Source of the DNA: JAGOEX01 sp964630905
GTDB lineage: Bacteria > UBP6 > UBA1177
Direction: 5' to 3'
Length of the DNA: 64,000 bases
NCBI GenBank assembly: GCA_964630905.1
Contig: CAZVWR010000009.1
Coordinates: 1-64,000, forward strand
Shown here piece after piece: positions 17,608-25,833 of the stretch. The notes beneath the pieces were generated by a model. That model saw only the letters and a program-made list of their open reading frames with translations, had not been told where the DNA came from and did no database searches. The position numbers were made by a program, and so were the translations under genes. How positions within the stretch are numbered: the stretch's first letter is position 1; every line of letters starts with the position of its first letter.

Positions 17608-20046
17608 TCATTTTTCTGTGGCAATTACAGAAATTTTAAAAAATTTCTTTATAAATTCATATAGTTCTTTCTGTTTTTGTTCTTTAAGTTTTTCAGAGAT
17701 GTCACTTATTTTTTCAAACTCTTTCCTGCCCGGTGTCATTTCTGCCAGAAGATTTTTCTTAAGATAAGCAATGAGCTTGCCCTCCTGACCTTGTGCAACC
17801 ATGATCTCTGCATTAAGAAATACTAGATAATTGTGGTAATATAGTTTGCCTGGAGAAAGGAACTCCTCATTATCAAGAAGATATTTTATCCCGTCTTTAG
17901 CTTTGGTAAAATCACCTTGATAGTATGTGATTTCAGCCGCAAGCAGAAGTCCCGGCATAAAATAAGGGTTGCATTCAAGAAGAGCGTCTATCATCCCGAA
18001 AGTTCTCTGCTTATCCCCTAAATTCCTGAAAGATTCAGCTTTAAGGTGAAGAAAAGCCGGCTCACATTTCTCAAGCGATGACATTTTTTTCTCAACTTCC
18101 TTTGAAACTATTTCATATTCTCCATTCTTGAACAGTTCCAACTGCTCTCTGAAAAATATCCACAGAGAATCTATAGTCTGATCCTTGTGAAGGACAGAAT
18201 CGGCAAGTTCAAAAAGCATGTATCTGTTGTAAATATCGGAAAGTGTTCTGGCGGCTGATGGATCTCCCTTCAGTTTTTCTAGATTCTGGACGGCCTGAAA
18301 AACTGCTCCCTGCCGGATGTATTCCTCGATGATCCTGAACTTGTTGTCAGAAGATTCGAGTTCATAAAGTCGTTCAAGTATTTTTATCGTTTCCCTGATA
18401 TCGTTCCTTCTGTTGAGAACATCAAGATATGAATAGAGAACCGGGATGCTCCCGGGATTTTTTTCAGCAAGGTCTTTTATCTGAGTGTAATAAAGCTCCT
18501 CTTTTGAGAGCCTGTATTTCATTCTGAGTATTTTTGCAGTGATTTCTATCGTCTGGTTTTTTTTGTTTATCTCTTCATATATCGCAACAGCTTCTTCAAA
18601 ATAGCCATTCCTTTCACTGCACTCTCCTCCCTTCATCAGGGTTGCATCATCAACGCTGCCTGTGAAAAATTGAGTGAGTTCCCTGAACGAGAAATAACAG
18701 TTGCTCAAATCTCCGTCAGCGTAACTTGTTTCAATTACAAGTTTTATATCATCAGCATCTCTTTTGTTCTCTTTCTGTTCTTTCATATAAAGTGCCATTC
18801 TCGAGGCTTCACGCGTAAGCCCTTTCCGGATGAAATATTCAACAGTTTCCCTGCAGAAATGTCTCCCGGGGCATACAGAATAAAATCCGTCAGAGATAAC
18901 CTTATCATTATCTGCAGCTCTGCCGAGCAGGATTTTTGCTTCTCCGAGAAAATATCTTTCCTGACTGACGGTCTTCCACTGTTCAAGGACTGCAAGTTCA
19001 GCCGATATGTCTGAAAGAACTATGTTCCCGGAAATGGATGAAGCAGCTTTCAACATAATTTTCAATTTGTGTGAAAGTTCATAACCGGGAAATGCCGTAA
19101 GTATTCTCTCGTTGATGTCAGAGGATCTGCTGTAATCCTTTTTTCTGAAAAGCATCAGGGCTTTGTAAAAGGATTCTCTTAAATTCTTCTTTGTTATCAC
19201 TTCTGGTCCAGTCAAATTAAGAAGGTTTATTTCATTCATTGATCCTGGATAGTCGACATCAAGTTTGTGATAAAGCTCTGCTCCTTGAGGCACGGAACCT
19301 GATTCAATGTAGTCTGTTATCATCTGAAGCTGTTTTTCCTTCGCGGAAACCAGAGTGGAGAAAATTTTAAACTGTGACAACTCCTCCTGCGAATCAATGT
19401 GAAAGTCTAAAACGGCATAGGAATGAATCCACAAAATGTTCTTTTTCAGAGGATCGCCGATATTTTCACGGATGTCAATGATCTTAAGGTCCCTTATCCG
19501 GCTCATATAGTCTGCATATGTCAAAGAGGTGAAACTGGTTTCAGGATCTTCAAGCATCTTGTTATATTTATCCGCCCTGTCTTCTCTGAAAATAAAATAT
19601 GCAAGAACAATTAGTGCAGATATGATAAGAGTGAGTAGAAAAATATTCTTATATTTGAGATTCCGGTAATGTTCACTGTTTTCAAGACGGGGTTCAATTA
19701 CAAGAATCTTTTTCAGTGAATCGTTCGCCCCCTGAACGGATCCTGTATTCTGAGAATCATTTATTCCGAAATTCTCGAGCTCCCTTTTTGCGGCAAAATG
19801 ATTTGGATTATTTAGGATAACTTTTCTGAGTTCTTCAGCGCCCTTCTCTCTTTTACCTGTATTGAGAAGTGCGATACCGTTATAGAAATGGATCTCGGGA
19901 GTTTCACTGCCGTTCCATCCTGAAACAGTTTCTATCATCGTTTCCCAGAGTTTTTCCTTTTTGCATTCCTCAAGGTATTCGATAAGAGATGTGAGTGTAG
20001 GATTTGATGTGTACTGCTCTTTAAGTATTTCTATCCGTCTGCTCAT
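17608..20046 (-). CDS. Membrane-anchored TPR protein of unknown function
   Basis: 812 aa. Residues 1-125 form a cytoplasmic TPR-like helical segment, one membrane helix spans about 131-148 (IFLLTLIISALIVLAYFIF), and the remaining ~660 residues are extracytoplasmic. They consist largely of degenerate tetratricopeptide-type helical pairs (for example EAVAIYEEINKKNQTIEITAKILRM in pieces around 480-505). No enzymatic motif is seen. Its start shares one base with the stop of the acyltransferase gene (TGATG) and it ends 19 bases before leuS, so it is in the same operon. TPR scaffolds of this layout usually assemble envelope complexes, but no specific role can be assigned. Confidence 0.75.
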   Translation of the reverse strand: MSRRIEILKEQYTSNPTLTSLIEYLEECKKEKLWETMIETVSGWNGSETPEIHFYNGIALLNTGKREKGAEELRKVILNNPNHFAAKRELENFGINDSQNTGSVQGANDSLKKILVIEPRLENSEHYRNLKYKNIFLLTLIISALIVLAYFIFREDRADKYNKMLEDPETSFTSLTYADYMSRIRDLKIIDIRENIGDPLKKNILWIHSYAVLDFHIDSQEELSQFKIFSTLVSAKEKQLQMITDYIESGSVPQGAELYHKLDVDYPGSMNEINLLNLTGPEVITKKNLRESFYKALMLFRKKDYSRSSDINERILTAFPGYELSHKLKIMLKAASSISGNIVLSDISAELAVLEQWKTVSQERYFLGEAKILLGRAADNDKVISDGFYSVCPGRHFCRETVEYFIRKGLTREASRMALYMKEQKENKRDADDIKLVIETSYADGDLSNCYFSFRELTQFFTGSVDDATLMKGGECSERNGYFEEAVAIYEEINKKNQTIEITAKILRMKYRLSKEELYYTQIKDLAEKNPGSIPVLYSYLDVLNRRNDIRETIKILERLYELESSDNKFRIIEEYIRQGAVFQAVQNLEKLKGDPSAARTLSDIYNRYMLFELADSVLHKDQTIDSLWIFFREQLELFKNGEYEIVSKEVEKKMSSLEKCEPAFLHLKAESFRNLGDKQRTFGMIDALLECNPYFMPGLLLAAEITYYQGDFTKAKDGIKYLLDNEEFLSPGKLYYHNYLVFLNAEIMVAQGQEGKLIAYLKKNLLAEMTPGRKEFEKISDISEKLKEQKQKELYEFIKKFFKISVIATEK

Positions 20047-20942
20047 CAGCGGTAGACCCCTCTTCTTTCTTCAGGGTGAAGCATGGCAACCTTTTTTCCA
20101 AGATAATCCATGATGTCCTGTTTTACAGTGGAAGAGAAAGGAATTGTTTTTGCAATATCCCTGATATTTTCAGGTTCCCCGATACTTATTGCGGCATCTG
20201 TTTTATGAAGATTGGGACACGATATCGGAAGAAATTTATCTCCGCCGACTACCGAAACGGGAAGAACAAGGACATTTTCGTCTGTATCGATAAGCCGGTA
20301 AACTCCCTGAAGAAATTGATTGAGAGACCCGTCTCTGCTTCTTTTACCTTCAGGAAAGACAAGAAATATTTTCACTTTTTCCTTTATATCTTCTGCACAT
20401 TTGGATGCCGCTCTTGCTATCACCCTTATCGGATAAGGCACTTCAAGGGTTGCGACAGACTGTGACTGGGCAATTAAAAGTGAATGGAAATGCATGCTTG
20501 CAAATTTTCTCAAAGGATGGGAAAAAACTTTCGGACCGGCGATCACTGAAAGATCATCTTCAAAACCGTACTCTTTGAAATATTTACTGAACGCCACTGC
20601 GATGATATTTGCATCGGAATAGCTCAAATGATTTGAGACAATGACAATTCGTGCAACTTTTCCTTCTTTTAAGATCTGAAGGGCAGTTCTTAAGTTCTGA
20701 TCGTTGCGGATCTCCATGGGAACCATTTTTTCAATAACTCTTTCAAGGCAGAGCCGAACGAGCTTTGACCCTTCCGAAAATCCCCAGTCAGTTCCGGCAG
20801 TATCATATTTCTCAAGAAAATCAGCAACTAAGCTTTCATCGACTGTGTTAAGAAATTCTCTGACAACTGGAATGACATCTTCGGGAAGTGTTTCTTCCCA
20901 ACCTTTAAGTACTTCGATTATTTTTCTTTTCAGCTCAGACAT
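20046..20942 (-). CDS. PlsC-like acyltransferase
   Basis: 298 aa, acyltransferase of the glycerol-3-phosphate/lysophosphatidate (PlsB/PlsC) superfamily. The catalytic block I is SNHLSYSD (NHxxxxD) near residue 100, and block III is FPEGKRSRDGSLNQF near 200. There is no predicted membrane helix and the protein is longer than standard PlsC, so the acyl acceptor is uncertain. It is the first gene of the minus-strand series reading into the TPR protein, leuS and beyond. A good promoter lies about 40 bases upstream. A different PlsC homolog is at 58555-59271. Confidence 0.8.
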   Translation of the reverse strand: MSELKRKIIEVLKGWEETLPEDVIPVVREFLNTVDESLVADFLEKYDTAGTDWGFSEGSKLVRLCLERVIEKMVPMEIRNDQNLRTALQILKEGKVARIVIVSNHLSYSDANIIAVAFSKYFKEYGFEDDLSVIAGPKVFSHPLRKFASMHFHSLLIAQSQSVATLEVPYPIRVIARAASKCAEDIKEKVKIFLVFPEGKRSRDGSLNQFLQGVYRLIDTDENVLVLPVSVVGGDKFLPISCPNLHKTDAAISIGEPENIRDIAKTIPFSSTVKQDIMDYLGKKVAMLHPEERRGVYR

Positions 20943-20984
20943 TATCAGGTTCTTCTCCTATAATAATTAACAAAGAGAGTATTT

Positions 20985-21012
20985 CTTATACCAGTATCAC
21001 TAAAAAAATCAA
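20985..21012 (-). promoter_or_regulatory. Promoter for the acyltransferase-leuS operon
   Basis: Minus strand TTGATT (21007-21012), 16-base spacer, TATAAG (20985-20990) preceded by TGG, i.e. an extended -10. It lies about 43 bases before the ATG at 20942. Confidence 0.55.
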
Positions 21013-21064
21013 GATAACACCACTTTATAAAAATCCCGATAAATTACAAAAGCAAAGTTTTTTG

Positions 21065-21092
21065 TTGACAATTAAGCGTGCAAGAGTAGGAT
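21065..21092 (+). promoter_or_regulatory. Promoter for the toxin-antitoxin-like operon
   Basis: TTGACA (21065-21070), 16-base spacer and TAGGAT (21087-21092), followed by an inverted repeat that could be an operator. Confidence 0.5.
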
Positions 21093-21102
21093 ATTTTTAA
21101 AT

Positions 21103-21119
21103 ATTCGCTGTTCGCGAAT
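21103..21119. promoter_or_regulatory. Inverted repeat, possible operator
   Basis: ATTCGC-TGTTC-GCGAAT, a perfect 6-bp palindrome with a 5-base centre. It lies just downstream of the -10 box and upstream of a gene with a predicted winged-helix domain, a position expected for an autoregulatory site. It has no T-run, so it is not a terminator. Confidence 0.45.
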
Positions 21120-21137
21120 GGCGTATGAGGTAAAAGA

Positions 21138-21653
21138 GTGAAGTCGCAGGACATTTTAGTTTTATTCAAATTGCTTATTTCAGGTGGAAGATCAGTGCCC
21201 TATTCTGAATTTGCAAAAGAGATTTTTTTATCAACTTCTGAGCTTCACGCTTCAATAAAAAGATCTGAAAAGAGCGGTCTTTTTTCCGCTGATACCAACA
21301 GGGTTATTGTTTCTGCTTTAAAAGAGTTCATGTTTCACGGAGCAAAATATGTTTTCCCTGTTGAGCTGGGGATGACTACTCGCGGAATCCCTACAAGTTT
21401 TGGAGCAGAACCCTTAAAAAGCGAGCTTTCTCAAAGCGATATTGAAATACCGGTTTGGCCCGATGCAGAAGGAACTCATCGGGGAATTTCTTTTTCTCCG
21501 ATATATAAAACTGTTTGCGAAGCTGCAAAAAAAGATGAAAGACTTTACCGGCTACTTATACTTTTTGATGCTTTGAGAGGTGGCAGAACAAGAGAAAGGA
21601 CTGTTGCAAAAGAATTAATGGAACGGGAGATTGAGCTGTATGCCAAAGATTAA
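21138..21653 (+). CDS. Winged-helix antitoxin-like protein
   Basis: 171 aa. The first ~60 residues have a helix-turn-helix pattern (SVPYSEFAKEIFLSTSELHASIKRSEKSG), and the rest is a mixed domain with GRTRERTVAKELMERE at the C-terminus. It overlaps the next gene, a nucleotidyltransferase, by 14 bases. A DNA-binding antitoxin preceding a nucleotidyltransferase toxin is the arrangement of AbiE-like type IV systems, though similarity to AbiEi is by layout more than sequence. Probably represses its own promoter through the inverted repeat at 21103. I do not recognise the exact family. Confidence 0.6.
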   Translation: MKSQDILVLFKLLISGGRSVPYSEFAKEIFLSTSELHASIKRSEKSGLFSADTNRVIVSALKEFMFHGAKYVFPVELGMTTRGIPTSFGAEPLKSELSQSDIEIPVWPDAEGTHRGISFSPIYKTVCEAAKKDERLYRLLILFDALRGGRTRERTVAKELMEREIELYAKD

Positions 21654-22338
21654 TACAGATGATATGTTAAGAATCCATAAAAGTTTGAAGTCGGCTGGTT
21701 TGGATTTTGTTTTCATCGGTGGCGGCATACTTGGTTTTTTGATTGATGACCCTCTGGCATCTCCCGTGAGAACGACGATTGATATTGATGTCGTGCTTGA
21801 CATTCTCACTGATCCTGGACAGACTCTGCTTGAGGAAAAACTTAGTTCAGCCGGCTTTAAACATGATATGAGCGATCGTGCTCCCCGTTGTCGCTGGATA
21901 TTTAACAACATTAAAGTTGACATACTTTCAACTAGAGACAAATTTTCAGGAATGAATTTGAAGTGGCTTCAGGAAACTGTTTCAAATCCTTTTGAAATAA
22001 AAAAAGATGAAACTGTTTTTAAAATCGCATCACCGGCATGTTTTATTGCTATGAAACTTGAAGCTTTTAAGGACCGCGGGATGGAAGATTATCTGGGCAG
22101 CCGGGATATAGAAGATGTGATATCAGTAATCGACGGAAGATCTTCAATTGTTGAAGAAATTAAAAGTTCTGATCCACAAGTTGTTAAATTTATTTCAAAA
22201 ACAATAGCAGAATTACTACAAAAAAATGAATTTATAGCTTCAATAGCAGGTCATCTTATGCCTGATCAGGCAAGTCAGAAAAGAAGATTAATTGTTATTG
22301 AGCGGCTTAACAGGATCAGTCAATTGCAGGGAGATTAA
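21640..22338 (+). CDS. Nucleotidyltransferase-fold protein (toxin-like)
   Basis: 232 aa from the ATG at 21640, chosen over an upstream TTG at 21631 because GGGAG lies at the right distance. FVFIGGGILGFLID near the N-terminus and RTTIDIDVVLDI at about 50 match the Gly-containing helix and Asp-x-Asp metal motif of the polymerase-beta-type nucleotidyltransferases. VDILS at about 85-90 supplies the third acidic residue, and FIAMKLEAFKDRG is a conserved later helix. The overlap with the preceding winged-helix gene implies a two-gene module, probably toxin-antitoxin or abortive infection. Target unknown. Confidence 0.7.
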   Translation: MPKINTDDMLRIHKSLKSAGLDFVFIGGGILGFLIDDPLASPVRTTIDIDVVLDILTDPGQTLLEEKLSSAGFKHDMSDRAPRCRWIFNNIKVDILSTRDKFSGMNLKWLQETVSNPFEIKKDETVFKIASPACFIAMKLEAFKDRGMEDYLGSRDIEDVISVIDGRSSIVEEIKSSDPQVVKFISKTIAELLQKNEFIASIAGHLMPDQASQKRRLIVIERLNRISQLQGD

Positions 22339-22342
22339 ACTT

Positions 22343-23530
22343 ATGAAATATGAAAAAGCGGTCATTCTTGAAAAAGGGCGTGATAAACTGGCGAAAAATC
22401 ATAATCCGTGGATTTATTCAGGAGCGGTGAGATCGCTTCAGGGTAATCCGCAAGATGGTGATATTGTTGCCGTTCTGGATTTTGAAAGAACATTCGTGGC
22501 ATGGGCTCATTACAACGGCAGATCGGGGATAGCCCTGCGGCTTCTTGAGTGGGAAAGTTCAGTAATTCCTGACTACTCGTGGCTGAGATCAAAAATATCT
22601 GATGCTTATTCTCTTAGAAAAAAGATGACAGGGGCTGACACAAATGTCTTCAGACTTATCTATTCTGAATCTGATATGCTTCCGGGGATCATCTGTGATG
22701 TTTACGATTCGGTCGCAGTTCTTCAGATATCAACTCCGGGGTTTGACAGATTAAAGAAGGATGTTGCTGAAATAATATCAGAAATTTCAGGAATTTCTTC
22801 TGTTTATGAAAAAAGTGACGGGGATGGCAGAAAGATAGAAGGTCTTGCCCCTTCAACCGGATGGATAAAAGGGGAACCTGATTCAACGGAGATCGTTGTA
22901 AAAGAGAATGGATTCAAATTTTTTGTCGATCTGAGCGGACAGAAGACCGGTTTTTATGCCGATCAGAGAGAAAACCGCCTTCTTTTTGGAAAAATTGCAA
23001 CAGGTGAAGTTCTTGATATGTGTTCGTTTTCAGGGGCTTTTTCGGCACATGCCCTGAAAAACGGAGCAGATCATGCTACTTTGTGCGACATTTCAAAAGA
23101 GACATTGAAACTTATTGATAAGAATATGGAACTCAATGGTATCGCTAAGGAAAAATATGATTTTATTGCAGGTGATGCGTTTGAAGTTTTGAGGAATCTG
23201 GAAAGGGATGGAAGGAAATTTGATTCTATTATTCTTGATCCTCCTAAACTTGTTCCTTCAAATAAATATCTTGAAAAAGGGCTGAAAGCTTACAAGGATC
23301 TCAATTTCAATGCGCTGAGACTTATCAGGGAAGATGGAGTTCTTGCCACTTTTTCCTGTTCGGGAGCAGTAACAATGGCTGATTTCAAAAATGCTGTCGC
23401 CTATGCGGCAAAAGATGCAAAAAGAGAACTTAAAATATTGAATCAGATGCACCAGCCGTTTGACCATCCGGTGAGGATGAGTGCCCCGGAAACTGAATAT
23501 CTTAAAGGTCTTCTTTTAAAGGTTTGTTAA
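22343..23530 (+). CDS. RlmI-like 23S rRNA (cytosine-5) methyltransferase
   Basis: 395 aa from the ATG at 22343, which has GGGAG nine bases upstream; an upstream GTG-type reading in the same frame would run into the previous gene. N-terminal PUA domain (about 1-75, with NPWIYSGAVRSLQG), a linker domain, then a Rossmann-fold SAM-methyltransferase with VLDMCSFSGAFSAHALKNGA as motif I and ILDPPKL as motif IV, plus the SCSGAVT loop. This is the RlmI/YccW family, which methylates 23S rRNA. It sits between a toxin-antitoxin-like pair and a CPBP protease, joined to the latter with no gap. Confidence 0.88.
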   Translation: MKYEKAVILEKGRDKLAKNHNPWIYSGAVRSLQGNPQDGDIVAVLDFERTFVAWAHYNGRSGIALRLLEWESSVIPDYSWLRSKISDAYSLRKKMTGADTNVFRLIYSESDMLPGIICDVYDSVAVLQISTPGFDRLKKDVAEIISEISGISSVYEKSDGDGRKIEGLAPSTGWIKGEPDSTEIVVKENGFKFFVDLSGQKTGFYADQRENRLLFGKIATGEVLDMCSFSGAFSAHALKNGADHATLCDISKETLKLIDKNMELNGIAKEKYDFIAGDAFEVLRNLERDGRKFDSIILDPPKLVPSNKYLEKGLKAYKDLNFNALRLIREDGVLATFSCSGAVTMADFKNAVAYAAKDAKRELKILNQMHQPFDHPVRMSAPETEYLKGLLLKVC

Positions 23531-24178
23531 ATGAAAACAGCTAGTTATCAAAAGAGAAGCATCGCGATCGCAATTATACTGACTGTTGTGGTGACGATTC
23601 TTGCTTTATGGATGAACACGACAAAATTTGAGTTCAGATACTATGTTTTTCCCGCCGTGCTGATATTTCTTCCTCTCGTTTTTAACAGCTCTTTCCGTCC
23701 TCAAAACATCTTAAAGCCGTCAAAAAAAGGGTTTAAACTCTTTTTTTATGTCACTATGACTGTTCTTGTTCTTTATCCGCCGGCATTTTTCATTTACTGG
23801 ATGAGCTTTAAAAATCAGGCATTTATGACTCCCGCGACGGAAGAAGTTCTCAAAGCGGTCTTAAAAGGACTCACTGCGGTCGCAGTTGCCGCGATCCCCG
23901 AGGAATTCTTTTTCAGAGGCTATCTTCAGGAGCATGTTTTCAAAGGGCTTGAAAGAAAGTTCATAAAAGTTGTTACACTGAAAAACCTTATAACTTCAAT
24001 ACTTTTCGGCGTTGTGCACGCAGTTGCTTTTCTAGACATAACAAGAGCCGCAACATTCTTTCCATCTCTTCTTTTCGGCCTTTTCTGTGAAAAAAGTGAA
24101 GGAAAAATATTTTACAGCATCCTTTTTCATGTGATCTCAAACATACTCGCTTTCGTTCTGTGGACTTTTATTAAATAA
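23531..24178 (+). CDS. CPBP-family intramembrane metalloprotease
   Basis: 215 aa, six to seven hydrophobic segments. The CPBP/Abi motifs are EEFFFRGYLQEHVF (EExxxR, about 116-130), GVVHAVAF and HVISNILAF, supplying Glu and His ligands of this membrane protease family, which in other bacteria processes prenylated or bacteriocin-related substrates. It starts directly after the methyltransferase stop, so the two are cotranscribed. Substrate unknown. Confidence 0.85.
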   Translation: MKTASYQKRSIAIAIILTVVVTILALWMNTTKFEFRYYVFPAVLIFLPLVFNSSFRPQNILKPSKKGFKLFFYVTMTVLVLYPPAFFIYWMSFKNQAFMTPATEEVLKAVLKGLTAVAVAAIPEEFFFRGYLQEHVFKGLERKFIKVVTLKNLITSILFGVVHAVAFLDITRAATFFPSLLFGLFCEKSEGKIFYSILFHVISNILAFVLWTFIK

Positions 24179-24234
24179 AGTCCTTGCACTTTTTATACAA
24201 ATATGACAAAAAGTCCTTGCACTTTTTATACAAA
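24177..24234. repeat. Direct repeat of 25 bp, two copies
   Basis: AAAGTCCTTGCACTTTTTATACAAA-type unit at 24177-24201 and 24210-24234, separated by 8 bases; the 25 positions are identical. It lies between the CPBP gene stop and a truncated gene, so it may mark a rearrangement junction. Confidence 0.75.
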
Positions 24235-24261
24235 AATAGTCAAGAGCTTTGACATCGCTGA

Positions 24262-24630
24262 AATATTTTTGCAATAAGTGCACTTACACCTTTGCAGATA
24301 CTTCGGTTTGATTTTACAACATATAAAGGTTTTTTCACAGAGAACTTTGTTTTGCAGGAATTAATATCATCAGGAATTACAAGAACTTACTGTTGGCAGG
24401 GGAGAACATCTGAAATAGAGTTCCTTCTTCAGACAAATGCAGGGAATATCATTCCGGTTGAAGTCAAATCCGGCGCAGTGACGCAATCAAAATCACTCTC
24501 AGTTTATAATGAACGGTATAGCCCGTCTTTTTCAATAGTAGTCAGTGCAAAAAATGAGGGCAGACAGCCGAAAAGATGGTATGTCCCAGTCTATGCCGCA
24601 GGGAAACTTCATGAATTAATGAAACTTTAA
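24262..24630 (+). pseudogene. C-terminal remnant of an AAA/DUF4143 ATPase
   Basis: The ~120 codons after the in-frame TGA at 24259 read LTPLQILRFDFTTYKG, then FFTENFVLQEL, YCWQGRTSEIEFLLQ and IIPVEVKSG. These are the last ~120 residues of the widespread ATPases with an N-terminal AAA domain and C-terminal DUF4143 (nuclease-like) domain, normally about 400 aa. The ATPase part and Walker motifs are absent, and the only start candidate is a TTG at 24292 without a ribosome site, so it is almost certainly a decayed fragment. It overlaps the convergent Sel1 gene by 15 bases. Confidence 0.75.
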
Positions 24631-25833
24631 CTCCAGCCCGGCGAGTTTGAAGATCTCTGAGCAAAATGGTTCTATCATAGGTTTATAATGGCAGGTATAG
24701 TGGAGCAGTTGAAGTTTGTCTCCTTTTCTGGCGTAAAAGTTTGAAGATGATCCTTCGCTTAAACACCACGGAGAAACATTACTGTATGTTGAAAAGAGAT
24801 CCGCCCTCTGAAGTTTATCTTGTAAAACACTAAGTTGTTTTGTAGATACAGGGATGGTTTGTAATATTTTTTGATTCTTGCCTGATCTTTCTATGATTTT
24901 ATACTGATTTTTTTCTTTTACGAAATCGACAATATATTCTCCATTATTAAAAGCAAGGACTTTTATACATCTATAAATTTCGGTTTCTTTTCCCAAAGGG
25001 ATATTGAGAAGGTCTTCAAAATCTTGTTTTTTTGAAAGTTTTTTTGCTTTTTCTATGTTTTTTTCTACACCTTTGCCGTTAAACAAAATCTTTATAGCTT
25101 CCAAATAGTTACCATAGTCTATGTACTTTTCTTTTTTTATATTATCTATGTAGTCAATAAAATATTCAGCTCCTTTTTTTTCATCCGGCTCAATGCCTTT
25201 TGCACCATATAAGTTTATAAGGGAGTAAATTTTTTCAAAATCTCCTTGATATCTTGCACCATGAGTTTTGTAATAGGCTAAATTTATTGCTTTCTCTGCA
25301 CAGTTTTTTGCATTAATATAATCGTTTTCTCTTCCTTTAAAATTTATATCGGCACACACATAAAGAGAAGCAATGATTAGCTCTTTTTCGTTGTCATCAT
25401 TTGTTGTAAAAGATGAAGTTTTTATTGCCCATTTGGCTGATTCTTCAGGAGAAATGGCCATTTCTTCGCCAAGAATATCTTCCATTAACCTTCCATATGC
25501 AAAACCCCTTGAAAGATAATACCCGCATCTTATACACCCGTTTTCAACTCCTTTTTTTAGGATTTCAATTGATCTGTCTTTTTCACCTCTTTGTGCAGTT
25601 AAAAGAGCATAGAACCTGTATCCTTCAACAGATCCTTTTTCGGCTGATTTTGCGCTCCATTTTTCAGCGATATCATATTTTTCTTTTGAATAATAATAAC
25701 TGGAAACTTCATTCATAGCATAAGCATTTCCAAGATAAGCTCTGAAAAAATATCCGGGAAGAGAATTAGTTCTAAAAAGCAAAGCCTGAGCAATTAGAAA
25801 GAGAACTGTTCCGTGAATGATCAGTTTTTTCAT
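24616..25833 (-). CDS. Sel1-like repeat protein, membrane-anchored or exported (paralog B)
   Basis: 405 aa with an N-terminal hydrophobic segment (FLIAQALLF region, residues 8-18) suggesting export or anchoring. Residues ~30-270 contain Sel1/TPR-type repeats (DIAEKWSAKSAEKGSVEGYRFY; ENGCIRCGYYLSRGFAYG). The C-terminal ~130 residues form a mixed domain not recognised. It is strongly similar in layout to the gene directly upstream at 25830, with which it overlaps by four bases, so the pair arose by tandem duplication. Sel1 proteins commonly serve as adaptors in envelope or signalling complexes; no specific function can be named. Confidence 0.75.
   Translation of the reverse strand: MKKLIIHGTVLFLIAQALLFRTNSLPGYFFRAYLGNAYAMNEVSSYYYSKEKYDIAEKWSAKSAEKGSVEGYRFYALLTAQRGEKDRSIEILKKGVENGCIRCGYYLSRGFAYGRLMEDILGEEMAISPEESAKWAIKTSSFTTNDDNEKELIIASLYVCADINFKGRENDYINAKNCAEKAINLAYYKTHGARYQGDFEKIYSLINLYGAKGIEPDEKKGAEYFIDYIDNIKKEKYIDYGNYLEAIKILFNGKGVEKNIEKAKKLSKKQDFEDLLNIPLGKETEIYRCIKVLAFNNGEYIVDFVKEKNQYKIIERSGKNQKILQTIPVSTKQLSVLQDKLQRADLFSTYSNVSPWCLSEGSSSNFYARKGDKLQLLHYTCHYKPMIEPFCSEIFKLAGLELKFH

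Noticed and set aside
17588..17624. Longer leuS start at 17624
   Set aside because: It would overlap the preceding TPR gene and lacks a ribosome site; the ATG at 17588 has GGAGG.
24177..24234. Two-repeat mini CRISPR
   Set aside because: The intervening eight bases are far too short for a spacer.
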